64,000 nucleotides of DNA, taken from positions 124,001-188,000 of the forward strand of contig CAJMPR010000001.1 in NCBI GenBank assembly GCA_905215345.1, written 5' to 3'. The translations under genes were made by a program, and so were the position numbers. The notes beneath the pieces are model-generated. The model was not told the origin of the DNA, made no database searches, and was given only the letters and a program-made list of their open reading frames with translations. The DNA is from an uncultured bacterium (lineage in GTDB: Bacteria; Bacteroidota; Bacteroidia; Bacteroidales; Bacteroidaceae). How positions within the stretch are numbered: the first letter of the stretch is position 1; every line of letters begins with the position of its first letter. Below, piece by piece: positions 52,646-60,148 of the stretch.

Positions 52646-54133
52646 TTAACTTCTCACTATATCTTCAAAGTCTGCTTCCAACTCCGTATTCCGTTCAAAA
52701 TCCCATAGTGTCAGGCTACGGAGCTGGTAGAAATAATACCAATAATAATAAAGTTCGGAGATATGTTTTTGACGTGCCGCATCTTTAGAATTTTGCGCAT
52801 CATTCAAGTCCAATGTACTTATCTTGCCAATCATGAAAGTTTCCACACTCGTCTTGTATCGTTTTTCCGCAATCACATCAGCTTCTTCCGCGATACCCAA
52901 TTGTTGTGCCTGATTATTGAAGTTAGCCACCAACAGGTAAATATCCTGATTGAAGTCCATCTGTTCCTGACGTATCTTGGACAGAACCACTTCACGGTTA
53001 CTCTTCGCCACTCTGACTTTCCCACGACGTTTGCCCCAGTCAAGGATAGGGATTTTCACCCCTACCTGTACTATCTGATTATCAAGCAAATCACGGTAAG
53101 CAGACGAAAATGCCTGATTTTGTCCGGTATAACCAACGCTCGCAAACAGGTCAATGCTTCGCAAATTTCCACGGGCTGTAGCTACTTCATAATCAGCTTC
53201 CAACTGACGACGACGTATATTCTGAGCAAATGAATTACGCTCTAAGGCTTTGTTCAAAACACGGTCATAATGCATCTTGATATCAGGAACGGATGACGGT
53301 AATACAGGATTCAAGCCCTCTTTTTCTGATACATTGAGGAAGGAACGGAGTTGGAACATCTTAGCGTTCAGATTACTCTCAGCCTCTGTTACATCCGCCT
53401 TACCTTGTAGCGCATTCAACTTGAGCTGTAACAAGTCATTCTCCGAAATCTGCCCCATTTTACGTTTAGCTATCGCTACCTCATAAAGACGGTCGGAATT
53501 TGTTTTATTCTGTTGGGCTGTGGCAAGCCCTTCTTTTGCCAGCAATAGTTGAAAGAAATAAGTGATAGTCTTCATTGTCACTTCTTCCGTGGCCGAGATA
53601 AAGGAAGCTTTTGCTTCCGCATAACGCACAGGCTCGATGCGACGGTTCCATTTCAGGTTATTCACACCGAAAACAGGTTGCGTTAATTCAAGGCTCACAG
53701 GAACAGACATAAATTGATTGGCGGTATTAGAGCCAAGTTGTTTGATATAATCAAGTGAGGATGCCAGTGACAGTTTACCTCCTGTAAACCAAATATTCTG
53801 ATCGATAGAAAGTGCACCTGATAATCCCAATGTATTATTACGGACGAAACTGTAAGAACCGTCGGAATTCTGATACCGGCTATAAGATTTATTATAATTG
53901 GGCAGTGTCCCCGTAAAATTTACTTCCGGCAATAAATCCGCACGAAATGTTCTATATTCCCAATAAGCAGTCTTCAACTCGTTCAATGCTACTGCGGCAT
54001 CCACCGATTGAGTGCGTGCGAGGGTAATGGCTTCAACGAGCGTTATGTCACGTTCGTGTATCACAGTATCATTCTGCCCCGAAGCTATCAATGGCATTAA
54101 AAAACAAGCTGCAAGTAAAATATTCTTTTTCAT
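52646..54133 (-). CDS. TolC-family outer-membrane efflux protein
   Basis: 495 residues with a signal peptide (ending near IASGQND) and two repeats of the outer-membrane efflux protein domain (EAITLARTQSVDAAVALNEL early; later LEADYEVATARGNLRSIDLFASVGY). It forms a trimeric channel with an alpha-barrel through the periplasm for export by ABC or RND pumps. No pump or membrane-fusion protein is in this window. It is transcribed from a sigma-54 promoter at 54164 and is followed by the matching activator and kinase genes. Confidence 0.9.
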   Translation of the reverse strand: MKKNILLAACFLMPLIASGQNDTVIHERDITLVEAITLARTQSVDAAVALNELKTAYWEYRTFRADLLPEVNFTGTLPNYNKSYSRYQNSDGSYSFVRNNTLGLSGALSIDQNIWFTGGKLSLASSLDYIKQLGSNTANQFMSVPVSLELTQPVFGVNNLKWNRRIEPVRYAEAKASFISATEEVTMKTITYFFQLLLAKEGLATAQQNKTNSDRLYEVAIAKRKMGQISENDLLQLKLNALQGKADVTEAESNLNAKMFQLRSFLNVSEKEGLNPVLPSSVPDIKMHYDRVLNKALERNSFAQNIRRRQLEADYEVATARGNLRSIDLFASVGYTGQNQAFSSAYRDLLDNQIVQVGVKIPILDWGKRRGKVRVAKSNREVVLSKIRQEQMDFNQDIYLLVANFNNQAQQLGIAEEADVIAEKRYKTSVETFMIGKISTLDLNDAQNSKDAARQKHISELYYYWYYFYQLRSLTLWDFERNTELEADFEDIVRS

Positions 54134-54163
54134 GTTCGGTCTTTATAATAACTTTCAATAGAA

Positions 54164-54179
54164 AGCAAAGACCGTGCCA
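54164..54179 (-). promoter_or_regulatory. Sigma-54 promoter of the tolC-like gene
   Basis: The minus strand reads TGGCACGGTCTTTGCT, an exact match to the sigma-54 consensus TGGCAC-N5-TTGC(A/T) with GG and GC at the invariant positions. Transcription would start near 54152, about 20 nt before the start codon. Confidence 0.88.
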
Positions 54180-54210
54180 AGCGACAAGAACAGCACCAGG
54201 GCGAGGTAAG

Positions 54211-54248
54211 TGTTCGTTTTCGGACAGTGACGTGTTCGTTTGCGGACG
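54211..54248 (-). promoter_or_regulatory. Paired activator sites upstream of the sigma-54 promoter
   Basis: Two imperfect palindromes of the form TGTYCG-N4-CGRACA: 54211-54226 and 54233-54248. Their centres are 22 bp apart, two DNA turns, so dimers would lie on one face. The centre is about 75 bp upstream of the predicted start. Probable binding sites of the neighbouring NtrC-type regulator. Confidence 0.7.
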
Positions 54249-54416
54249 ATAAATGATAATTTAGTGAAGCTTTGCTTCACTAAAAATTGACGATTGACAA
54301 TTGATAATTGACAATTACCATGCAGGATGATAGGATATTAGCATATTGCGCTGCTTAATTGTCAATTGTCAATTATGAATTGTCAATTGCGAAGCTCCGC
54401 TTCGCTAAATTCCCAT
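54249..54416. repeat. Dispersed palindromic element, copy C (diverged core)
   Basis: The ends are related to copies A and B: AATGATAATTTAG followed by a GAAGC/GCTTC hairpin (54260-54284) on one side, and GCGAAGCTCCGCTTCGC with AATTTAGC (54388-54410) on the other. The inner arms are ATTGACA-type heptads and the core differs. Orientation is opposite to A and B. It ends at the hisB stop codon. Confidence 0.7.
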
Positions 54417-55568
54417 TTACAGCACTCCTTTCGAACTCGGCAGTTCATAATGGTAAATATCCCGTTTCACAGCCATTTTCAGGGCACGCGCCAGTGCCTT
54501 GAAGATTCCTTCTATCTTATGATGTTCGTTCTGCCCTTCCGCCTTGATGTTAAGATTCATCTTGGCAGCGTCGCTCAATGATTTGAAAAAATGCAGGAAC
54601 ATTTCCGTAGGCATCTCCCCTATCTTTTCACGTTTGAACTCGGCATCCCATACCAGCCACGGACGGCCACCGAAATCAAGGCAAACCTGGCACAGGCAAT
54701 CATCCATAGGTAACGCATATCCATAGCGTTCAATCCCCCGCTTATTACCCAATGATTGGTAAAGACATTCGCCCAAAGCAATTGCCGTATCTTCTATCGT
54801 ATGATGTTCGTCTACTTCTAAATCACCTTTCACATGAATGGTCAAATCCATTCCACCATGCTTGCCTATTTGTTCAAGCATGTGGTCAAAGAATCCAAGA
54901 CCGGTACGAATATCACAATTTCCGTTTCCGTCAAGATTTACCGATACATAAATATCTGTTTCTTTGGTTGTACGACGCACTTCGGCCTTCCGCTCACCAG
55001 CAAATAAGAATTCGGCTATCTTGTCCCAGTCTTTCGTGGCAAGCGCACAAACCTCTTCCAAGCCATCACAAGCAGCTTCACCTCCAGCAGCCTTAGGTTT
55101 TAACAGATCGCTATTCTCTTGTAACAGAATAGCACGGCATCCCAGATTCTTGGCCAATTCCACATCAGTAGCACGGTCTCCGATAACAAAGCTGTTCGTC
55201 CTATCATATTCCTGATTATTCAGATATTTGGTGAGCATACCGGTACGCGGCTTACGGGTAGGGGCATTGTCTTCCGGCATACTACGGTCAATACAGATTT
55301 CATCAAACGTAATCCCTTCTCCTTCTAATGTTTTCATCATCAGGTTATGTGCCGGCCAAAATGTATCTTCAGGGAAAGAATCCGTACCCAGTCCGTCCTG
55401 ATTCGTCACCATCACAAACTCAAAATCCAGTTTGCTACGGACAAATCCCAGATTGCGCATCACTTTCGGATAGAATTCGAGTTTTTCCAGCGAATCCAAC
55501 TGATAATCCACTGGCGGCTCAATAACTAACGTACCGTCACGATCTATAAATAATACTTTCTTTCTCAT
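54417..55568 (-). CDS. hisB: Bifunctional histidinol-phosphatase/imidazoleglycerol-phosphate dehydratase
   Basis: 383 residues. The N-terminal HAD-type histidinol-phosphatase has Asp9 and Asp11 in LFIDRDGTLV. The C-terminal imidazoleglycerol-phosphate dehydratase (from about 190) has paired His motifs (FFDHMLEQIGKHGG, DEHHTIED, NEHHKIEG). It performs steps 6 and 8 of histidine synthesis. Its start overlaps the hisC stop by 4 nt. No further his genes follow. Confidence 0.95.
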   Translation of the reverse strand: MRKKVLFIDRDGTLVIEPPVDYQLDSLEKLEFYPKVMRNLGFVRSKLDFEFVMVTNQDGLGTDSFPEDTFWPAHNLMMKTLEGEGITFDEICIDRSMPEDNAPTRKPRTGMLTKYLNNQEYDRTNSFVIGDRATDVELAKNLGCRAILLQENSDLLKPKAAGGEAACDGLEEVCALATKDWDKIAEFLFAGERKAEVRRTTKETDIYVSVNLDGNGNCDIRTGLGFFDHMLEQIGKHGGMDLTIHVKGDLEVDEHHTIEDTAIALGECLYQSLGNKRGIERYGYALPMDDCLCQVCLDFGGRPWLVWDAEFKREKIGEMPTEMFLHFFKSLSDAAKMNLNIKAEGQNEHHKIEGIFKALARALKMAVKRDIYHYELPSSKGVL

Positions 55569-56602
55569 TGGTATTTCTTCAATGTTTCAATCAATTTGTC
55601 ATTCTCGGAAGTTGTTCCCACCGTTACACGTAAACAGTTACCACAAAGCGATACGGAGTTACGATTACGAACAATGATACCTTCGCCCACCAGATAATTA
55701 TAAATCTTCCCCGCATCCGTCACACGAGCCAGGAAGAAGTTGGCATGTGACGGAAACATCTTTACCGTACAAGGTAGCTCCGCAAATTCGGCTTCCAGGT
55801 TTTCACGTTCTTCTTTCAGAGTCTTTACCCAACGCTCGATTTCATAATAACGATGTAGCATCTCAACAGCCTGCTTTTGCGTCAATTCATTTACATTATA
55901 AGGGTACTTTATCTTATTAAGAATGGCAATAATCTCCCGTGAAGCAAATGCCATACCCAAACGGATCGCGGCACATCCCCATGCTTTAGAGAAAGTCTGA
56001 AGTACAATCAGATTAGGGAATTTACTCAGTTCCTCCAAAAACGAAGGGGCTTCCGAAAAGTCATTATATGCCTCATCTAATATCACAAGTCCCTCGAATT
56101 CATGAATTACCTTCTCAATTTCGCTACGAAGCAAATCATTTCCTGTTGGGTTATTAGGCGAACAAAGGAATATCAGTTTGGTATGCTCATCCGTAGCAGC
56201 CAATAACCGGTCTGCCGAAAACTGGAAATCTTCATCCAACAATACTTTTCGATACTCTACGTTGTTCACCTCAGCACATACCTGATACATGCCGTAAGTA
56301 GGGTCAATGGCAACCACATTATCTATACGAGGCTCACAAAAAGCACGATATACAAGGTCTATCGCCTCATCACTGCCATTTCCTAAAAAAATATGTTCGG
56401 GACTTACTTTCTTGATTTTCGACAGTTCTTTCTTTAACTCCCGCTGCATCGGGTCCGGATAGCGATTGTGTGGCATATTATACGGATTCTCGTTTGCATC
56501 GAGAAACACCGATGCCGCAGCACCATTATATTCATCGCGTGCCGAAGAATAGGGCTTCAAACGCCAAATATTCGACCGGGTAAGTTCTTGTAATTCTTTC
56601 AT
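55565..56602 (-). CDS. hisC: Histidinol-phosphate aminotransferase
   Basis: 345 residues, fold-type I PLP enzyme making histidinol phosphate from imidazole acetol phosphate. The PLP lysine is in LQTFSKAWGCAAIRLG; other motifs are FLGNGSDEAIDLVYRAF and CSPNNPTGN. It overlaps hisB by 4 nt (ATGA), and a 55-nt gap with heptad-like repeats separates it from hisD. Confidence 0.95.
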   Translation of the reverse strand: MKELQELTRSNIWRLKPYSSARDEYNGAAASVFLDANENPYNMPHNRYPDPMQRELKKELSKIKKVSPEHIFLGNGSDEAIDLVYRAFCEPRIDNVVAIDPTYGMYQVCAEVNNVEYRKVLLDEDFQFSADRLLAATDEHTKLIFLCSPNNPTGNDLLRSEIEKVIHEFEGLVILDEAYNDFSEAPSFLEELSKFPNLIVLQTFSKAWGCAAIRLGMAFASREIIAILNKIKYPYNVNELTQKQAVEMLHRYYEIERWVKTLKEERENLEAEFAELPCTVKMFPSHANFFLARVTDAGKIYNYLVGEGIIVRNRNSVSLCGNCLRVTVGTTSENDKLIETLKKYQ

Positions 56603-56657
56603 GTGGAAGACTTATGAATTATGATTTATGAATTATATTCCCTTTAACTCTCAATTC
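56603..56657. repeat. Heptad repeat between hisD and hisC
   Basis: On the minus strand GAATTGA-like and then ATTCATA-like units of about 7 nt follow the hisD TGA directly and fill the gap to hisC. Confidence 0.5.
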
Positions 56658-57944
56658 TCAACTTAATAAGGCTTTCAGCCGTACAGTTACTGCATTTTTG
56701 TGCGCATCCAAATGCTCATTAGCCGCCATTGCCTCGATAGCAGGCCCGATTGTCCGTATCCCTTCAGGCTTTATCTCCTGAAAAGTTATTTTACGAATAA
56801 AACTATCGAGACTGACACCACTATATGCTTTGGCATAACCATTGGTAGGCAAAGTATGATTTGTTCCCGAAGCATAGTCACCGGCACTTTCAGGAGTCAG
56901 AGAACCCAGAAATACCGAACCGGCATTTATCACTTGCTCTGCCACAGACATATAATCTGTCGTCTCAATAATCAGATGTTCAGGTGCATACTCGTTCGTT
57001 AATTCAATGGCTTCTTTCATAGAACGTACAACAATCAGTTTGCTATTAGCGAGAGATTTTTCGGCTATATCCTTACGAGGCAATAAAGCCAACTGACGTT
57101 CTACTTCTTCTTTCACCGCTTGTTGCAGTTCTTTGGAAGTAGTAATTAACATTGCCTGGCTGTCTACTCCATGTTCTGCCTGACTTAACAAATCAGCAGC
57201 CACAAAAGCAGGATTGGCCGTTTCATCTGCCAACACCTCCACTTCAGACGGTCCGGCAGGCATATCAATCGCTACATCACGCAAGCTGACTAACTGCTTG
57301 GCAGCAGTTACATACTGGTTACCAGGACCAAATATCTTGTACACCTTCGGCACACTTTCCGTTCCATAAGCCATAGCGGCAATAGCCTGCACTCCTCCAA
57401 CTTTAAAAATACGGTTTACCCCCGCCACTTTAGCCGCAAACAATACAGCAGGATGTACTTTCCCGTCTCTACCCGGAGGGGTACAAAGCACGATTTCCTT
57501 GCAACCCGCAATTCCGGCAGGGACAGCTAACATCAATACCGTAGAAAAGAGTGGAGCTGTTCCTCCGGGAATATACAATCCCACCTTTTCAATGGCAACG
57601 GCCTTTTGCCAGCAGGTTACCCCCGGTTGTGTCTCCACCTTCTTGCCCTCAAAGCGTTGCGCTGCATGGAAAGTCTCAATATTTTGTTTTGCCAGACGAA
57701 TAGCGGCCTTCAACTCCTCACTTACCAATGCGTCGGCTTCCTTTTGTTCCTCTTCGGTCACCACTAATGAGTTCAATTTTACTTTGTCAAATTTGTCCTC
57801 ATATTCCAAAACAGCACGGTCACCTTCTGTTTTCACACGGTCAATAATGCTTCTTACCGTATCGAACAAGTTTTCCGTATTCATCACCGGACGTTTCAAG
57901 ATTTCCGCCCATTGCGATTTATCGGGATTGATTATTTGTATCAT
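56658..57944 (-). CDS. hisD: Histidinol dehydrogenase
   Basis: 428 residues, zinc- and NAD-dependent enzyme that oxidises histidinol to histidine in two steps. Family motifs are GLYIPGGTAPLFSTVLM, FGPGNQYVTAAKQLV, DMPAGPSEVEVLAD, LSQAEHGVDSQAML and GDYASGTNHTLPTNG with the zinc His. It is the second structural gene of the operon, separated from hisG by repeat copy B. Confidence 0.96.
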   Translation of the reverse strand: MIQIINPDKSQWAEILKRPVMNTENLFDTVRSIIDRVKTEGDRAVLEYEDKFDKVKLNSLVVTEEEQKEADALVSEELKAAIRLAKQNIETFHAAQRFEGKKVETQPGVTCWQKAVAIEKVGLYIPGGTAPLFSTVLMLAVPAGIAGCKEIVLCTPPGRDGKVHPAVLFAAKVAGVNRIFKVGGVQAIAAMAYGTESVPKVYKIFGPGNQYVTAAKQLVSLRDVAIDMPAGPSEVEVLADETANPAFVAADLLSQAEHGVDSQAMLITTSKELQQAVKEEVERQLALLPRKDIAEKSLANSKLIVVRSMKEAIELTNEYAPEHLIIETTDYMSVAEQVINAGSVFLGSLTPESAGDYASGTNHTLPTNGYAKAYSGVSLDSFIRKITFQEIKPEGIRTIGPAIEAMAANEHLDAHKNAVTVRLKALLS

Positions 57945-57974
57945 CTTGTTTTTATTTTATTCTTATATAAATGA

Positions 57975-58131
57975 GAATTTAGCGAAGCGGAGCTTCGCAG
58001 TGATAAGTTTTTAGTGATTAGTGATTTGCTTATGATTAAGCTGCGCCGTTATTCCGCATGGAGACACAAACCAATCACTAATCACTAACAACTTATCACT
58101 TAATTTAGCGGTGAAGCCGCTAAATTATCAT
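57975..58131. repeat. Dispersed palindromic element, copy B
   Basis: Hairpin 57982-57998, arms 57999-58026 and 58073-58100 (28 bp, one mismatch), 46-nt core, end hairpin 58101-58126. Nearly identical to copy A at 39.3 kb and in the same orientation. The last codons and TAG stop of hisG (58120-58122) lie inside its conserved end. Confidence 0.85.
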
Positions 58132-58971
58132 TTTCTCAATCGGCAGCACCAAAATACCTTCCGCCCCCAATGCTTTCAACTTACCGATAATCTCCCAGAA
58201 GCACTTTTCATCAAGCACTGTATGAACAGAGCACCAACCTTCTTGTGCCAATGGCATTACTGTGGGGCTTTTCATACCGGGAAGTACAGAAACGATTTCA
58301 TCCAGTTTGTCTTTCGGAGCATTCATCAACACATATTTCTTATCTTCTGCTGTCTTTACGGCATCCATGCGGAATAACAGTTCTTTCAAAATCTCCTGTT
58401 TATCTTCGCTCATGTTCTTGTAACCGATCAACAATGCTTCGGACTTCATCACAACTTCCACTTCTCTCAAACGATTGCTCACCAAAGTAGAACCGGAACT
58501 TACAATATCAAAAATAGCATCCGCCAAACCAATACCCGGTGCTACTTCAACAGAACCTGTAATCACATGTATTTCAGCCTTAACTCCCTTTTCTTTCAAA
58601 AAGGTAGAAAGTATCTCCGGATATGAAGTTGCAATCTTTTTTCCATGAAACCATTTCACACCGGGATATTCAATATCCTTTGGCATAGCTAAGGACAAAC
58701 GGCATTTGCTAAATCCTAAACGCTTGATGATTTCAGCATTCTCGTTCTTCTCTACAAACTCATTCTCACCCACAATGCCAATATCAGCTACTCCGGTTGC
58801 TACCGATTGCGGAATATCATCATCTCTCAGAAATAATACTTCCAGAGGAAAGTTTGAAGACTGTACCAACAACGTACGCTTCGTTGCACTCAGTTTAATA
58901 TCCGATTCTTCCAGAAATGACATTGTCTCCTCATAGAGACGACCTTTGGCTTGTACTGCAATTCTTAACAT
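58120..58971 (-). CDS. hisG: ATP phosphoribosyltransferase, long form
   Basis: 283 residues, long HisG with the C-terminal regulatory domain, so no HisZ is needed. Motifs are LRIAVQAKGRLYEETM at the start and VTGSVEVAPGIGLADAIFDIVSSGSTL in the phosphoribosyl-binding loop. It catalyses the first, histidine-inhibited step. The C-terminal residues KMII and the stop codon are encoded by repeat copy B, which may have replaced the original 3' end. It is preceded by a His-rich leader peptide and attenuator. Confidence 0.95.
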   Translation of the reverse strand: MLRIAVQAKGRLYEETMSFLEESDIKLSATKRTLLVQSSNFPLEVLFLRDDDIPQSVATGVADIGIVGENEFVEKNENAEIIKRLGFSKCRLSLAMPKDIEYPGVKWFHGKKIATSYPEILSTFLKEKGVKAEIHVITGSVEVAPGIGLADAIFDIVSSGSTLVSNRLREVEVVMKSEALLIGYKNMSEDKQEILKELLFRMDAVKTAEDKKYVLMNAPKDKLDEIVSVLPGMKSPTVMPLAQEGWCSVHTVLDEKCFWEIIGKLKALGAEGILVLPIEKMII

Positions 58972-59044
58972 GTTCTTATTCTATTATTTATGATTTTACT
59001 ACTCAAAAACTAAACTAGACTTAACTAAACCCTTAAACAAAAAA

Positions 59045-59073
59045 CGAGGCTTACCAATATTCGGCAAGCCTCG
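59045..59073 (-). terminator. Attenuator terminator of the his operon
   Basis: The minus-strand RNA forms an 11-bp stem (CGAGGCTTGCC with GGTAAGCCTCG, one G-U pair) with a 7-nt loop, followed by six U. It lies 48 nt after the leader peptide stop and 74 nt before hisG. Confidence 0.85.
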
Positions 59074-59121
59074 TCAATTATATGTTCTTCGTTATACACA
59101 TACACTCATACGCCCACCGAG

Positions 59122-59169
59122 TTATTCGTCAGGATGATGATGGTGATGATGTGCAACGATATTCTTCAT
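59122..59169 (-). CDS. hisL: His operon leader peptide
   Basis: 15 codons on the minus strand reading MKNIVAHHHHHHPDE, with six consecutive His codons (CAT/CAC). The predicted promoter lies just upstream and a Rho-independent terminator lies between it and hisG. This is the layout of classical histidine attenuation: ribosome stalling on the His codons when charged tRNA-His is scarce should prevent the terminator and allow hisGDCB transcription. Confidence 0.88.
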   Translation of the reverse strand: MKNIVAHHHHHHPDE

Positions 59170-59191
59170 ACTTTTTTCTGTTTTAATGCGA

Positions 59192-59223
59192 CAAATGTAA
59201 ACGATTTGTTTTAAACTGCCAAA
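59192..59223 (-). promoter_or_regulatory. Promoter of the his operon
   Basis: The minus strand has TTTG (59223-59220), 20 nt, then TACATTTG (59199-59192), an excellent Bacteroides promoter. Transcription would start near 59185, 16 nt before the leader peptide. Confidence 0.7.
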
Positions 59224-59252
59224 GATTTATCACAAAAACTTCATTTTTTCTT

Positions 59253-59744
59253 TCAAATCAACGGCAATATCTCTTCCGGTTCCACATCGCAGTGATGAAA
59301 ACACATTTCTTTCTCCGCCTTTTCTGCCGGGAAAGTGAAATAAGTACAGGTAGCTTCCGTACAAAGTTCCCCCATACTGTTATATAACCGTGCTTCTATA
59401 ATGGCTATATTACGTTTTTGCTCACGAAGCGAAGCACGCAATACCACATGCGTATCCTTAGTCGATATAGATTTACGAAAACGAGTCTCCATTTTAGATG
59501 TCACTCCTCCGGTCTGTAATTTGCGGAATACCACCCAGCCACAAATTTCATCCAGTAATACAGATTGAATACCGCCATGTAATGTGTCCAGCCACCCCTG
59601 GTATTCCGGACGGGGTTTCCAGATGCTCACTACCTCATCGCCATCTTCATAAAATTCCATTCTTACACCTGCCTCATTGTCGGGGGAACAGCCAAAGCAA
59701 TTATAACCTTCCATGTTTTTCCATGGGTTGATAATCTTCTTCAT
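59253..59744 (-). CDS. PaaI-like hotdog-fold thioesterase
   Basis: 163 residues of the hotdog fold: NCFGCSPDNEAGVRMEF at the start, the catalytic-loop motif DTLHGGIQSVLLDEICGW (HGG..D/E) and VTSKMETRFRKSIS. Such enzymes hydrolyse acyl-CoA thioesters; the substrate is unknown. It ends 29 nt upstream of the his promoter and is a separate unit. Confidence 0.82.
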   Translation of the reverse strand: MKKIINPWKNMEGYNCFGCSPDNEAGVRMEFYEDGDEVVSIWKPRPEYQGWLDTLHGGIQSVLLDEICGWVVFRKLQTGGVTSKMETRFRKSISTKDTHVVLRASLREQKRNIAIIEARLYNSMGELCTEATCTYFTFPAEKAEKEMCFHHCDVEPEEILPLI

Positions 59745-60148
59745 ATACTATTCTTTTTGATTGTAAAGATAAGCTATTCTATGAAATCCACACAACTTTT
59801 CATACTTCATTTTTTGAAAAGTGTAGCAAACTATGTTATGCTAACACCTCTATTCTTTACTCCTCGCATTCCACACCAGCAACGCCAACAACACGGACAG
59901 CAAAGCCGCCCCTATTAATTAGGTCTAAACAACTTTAACAGTTATTTAGGATTAGTCACCTTGTCTTCTCTATTTCATCAAAAATCGAACTCATAATATA
60001 CCATATCAGCAATAAAATTTTATGCTCGTAAACAGCAAATCGAACCCAAATTAAAGATACTTCTGCATATAATAGGACATATTTCACACCGTTCTGTGAA
60101 ATTAACATTTTCATCACTACCCCTCATATCATAATAGAGATACCATTT
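59745..60148. other. 404-nt gene-poor interval
   Basis: Between the alkaline phosphatase stop and the thioesterase start. No RNA gene, repeat or clear promoter was recognised. The part near 59850-59918 is more GC-rich and looks like the broken end of a gene (separate entry). The rest is AT-rich. Confidence 0.5.
59850..59918 (-). pseudogene. Possible remnant of a membrane-protein gene
   Basis: The minus strand encodes 22 codons without a start: a hydrophobic helix GAALLSVLLALLVWNARSKE and a stop. It looks like the C-terminal membrane helix of a lost protein, cut off upstream by stop codons. It is too short to name a family. Confidence 0.25.

Noticed and set aside
39351..58100. Regular short repeats that might be a CRISPR array
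   Set aside because: Units are only ~7 bp, degenerate and contiguous, without spacers or cas genes.
59122..59169. Six His codons in a row, looking like a purification tag from a vector
   Set aside because: The context is native: promoter before it, attenuator terminator after it and hisG downstream. It is the his leader peptide.
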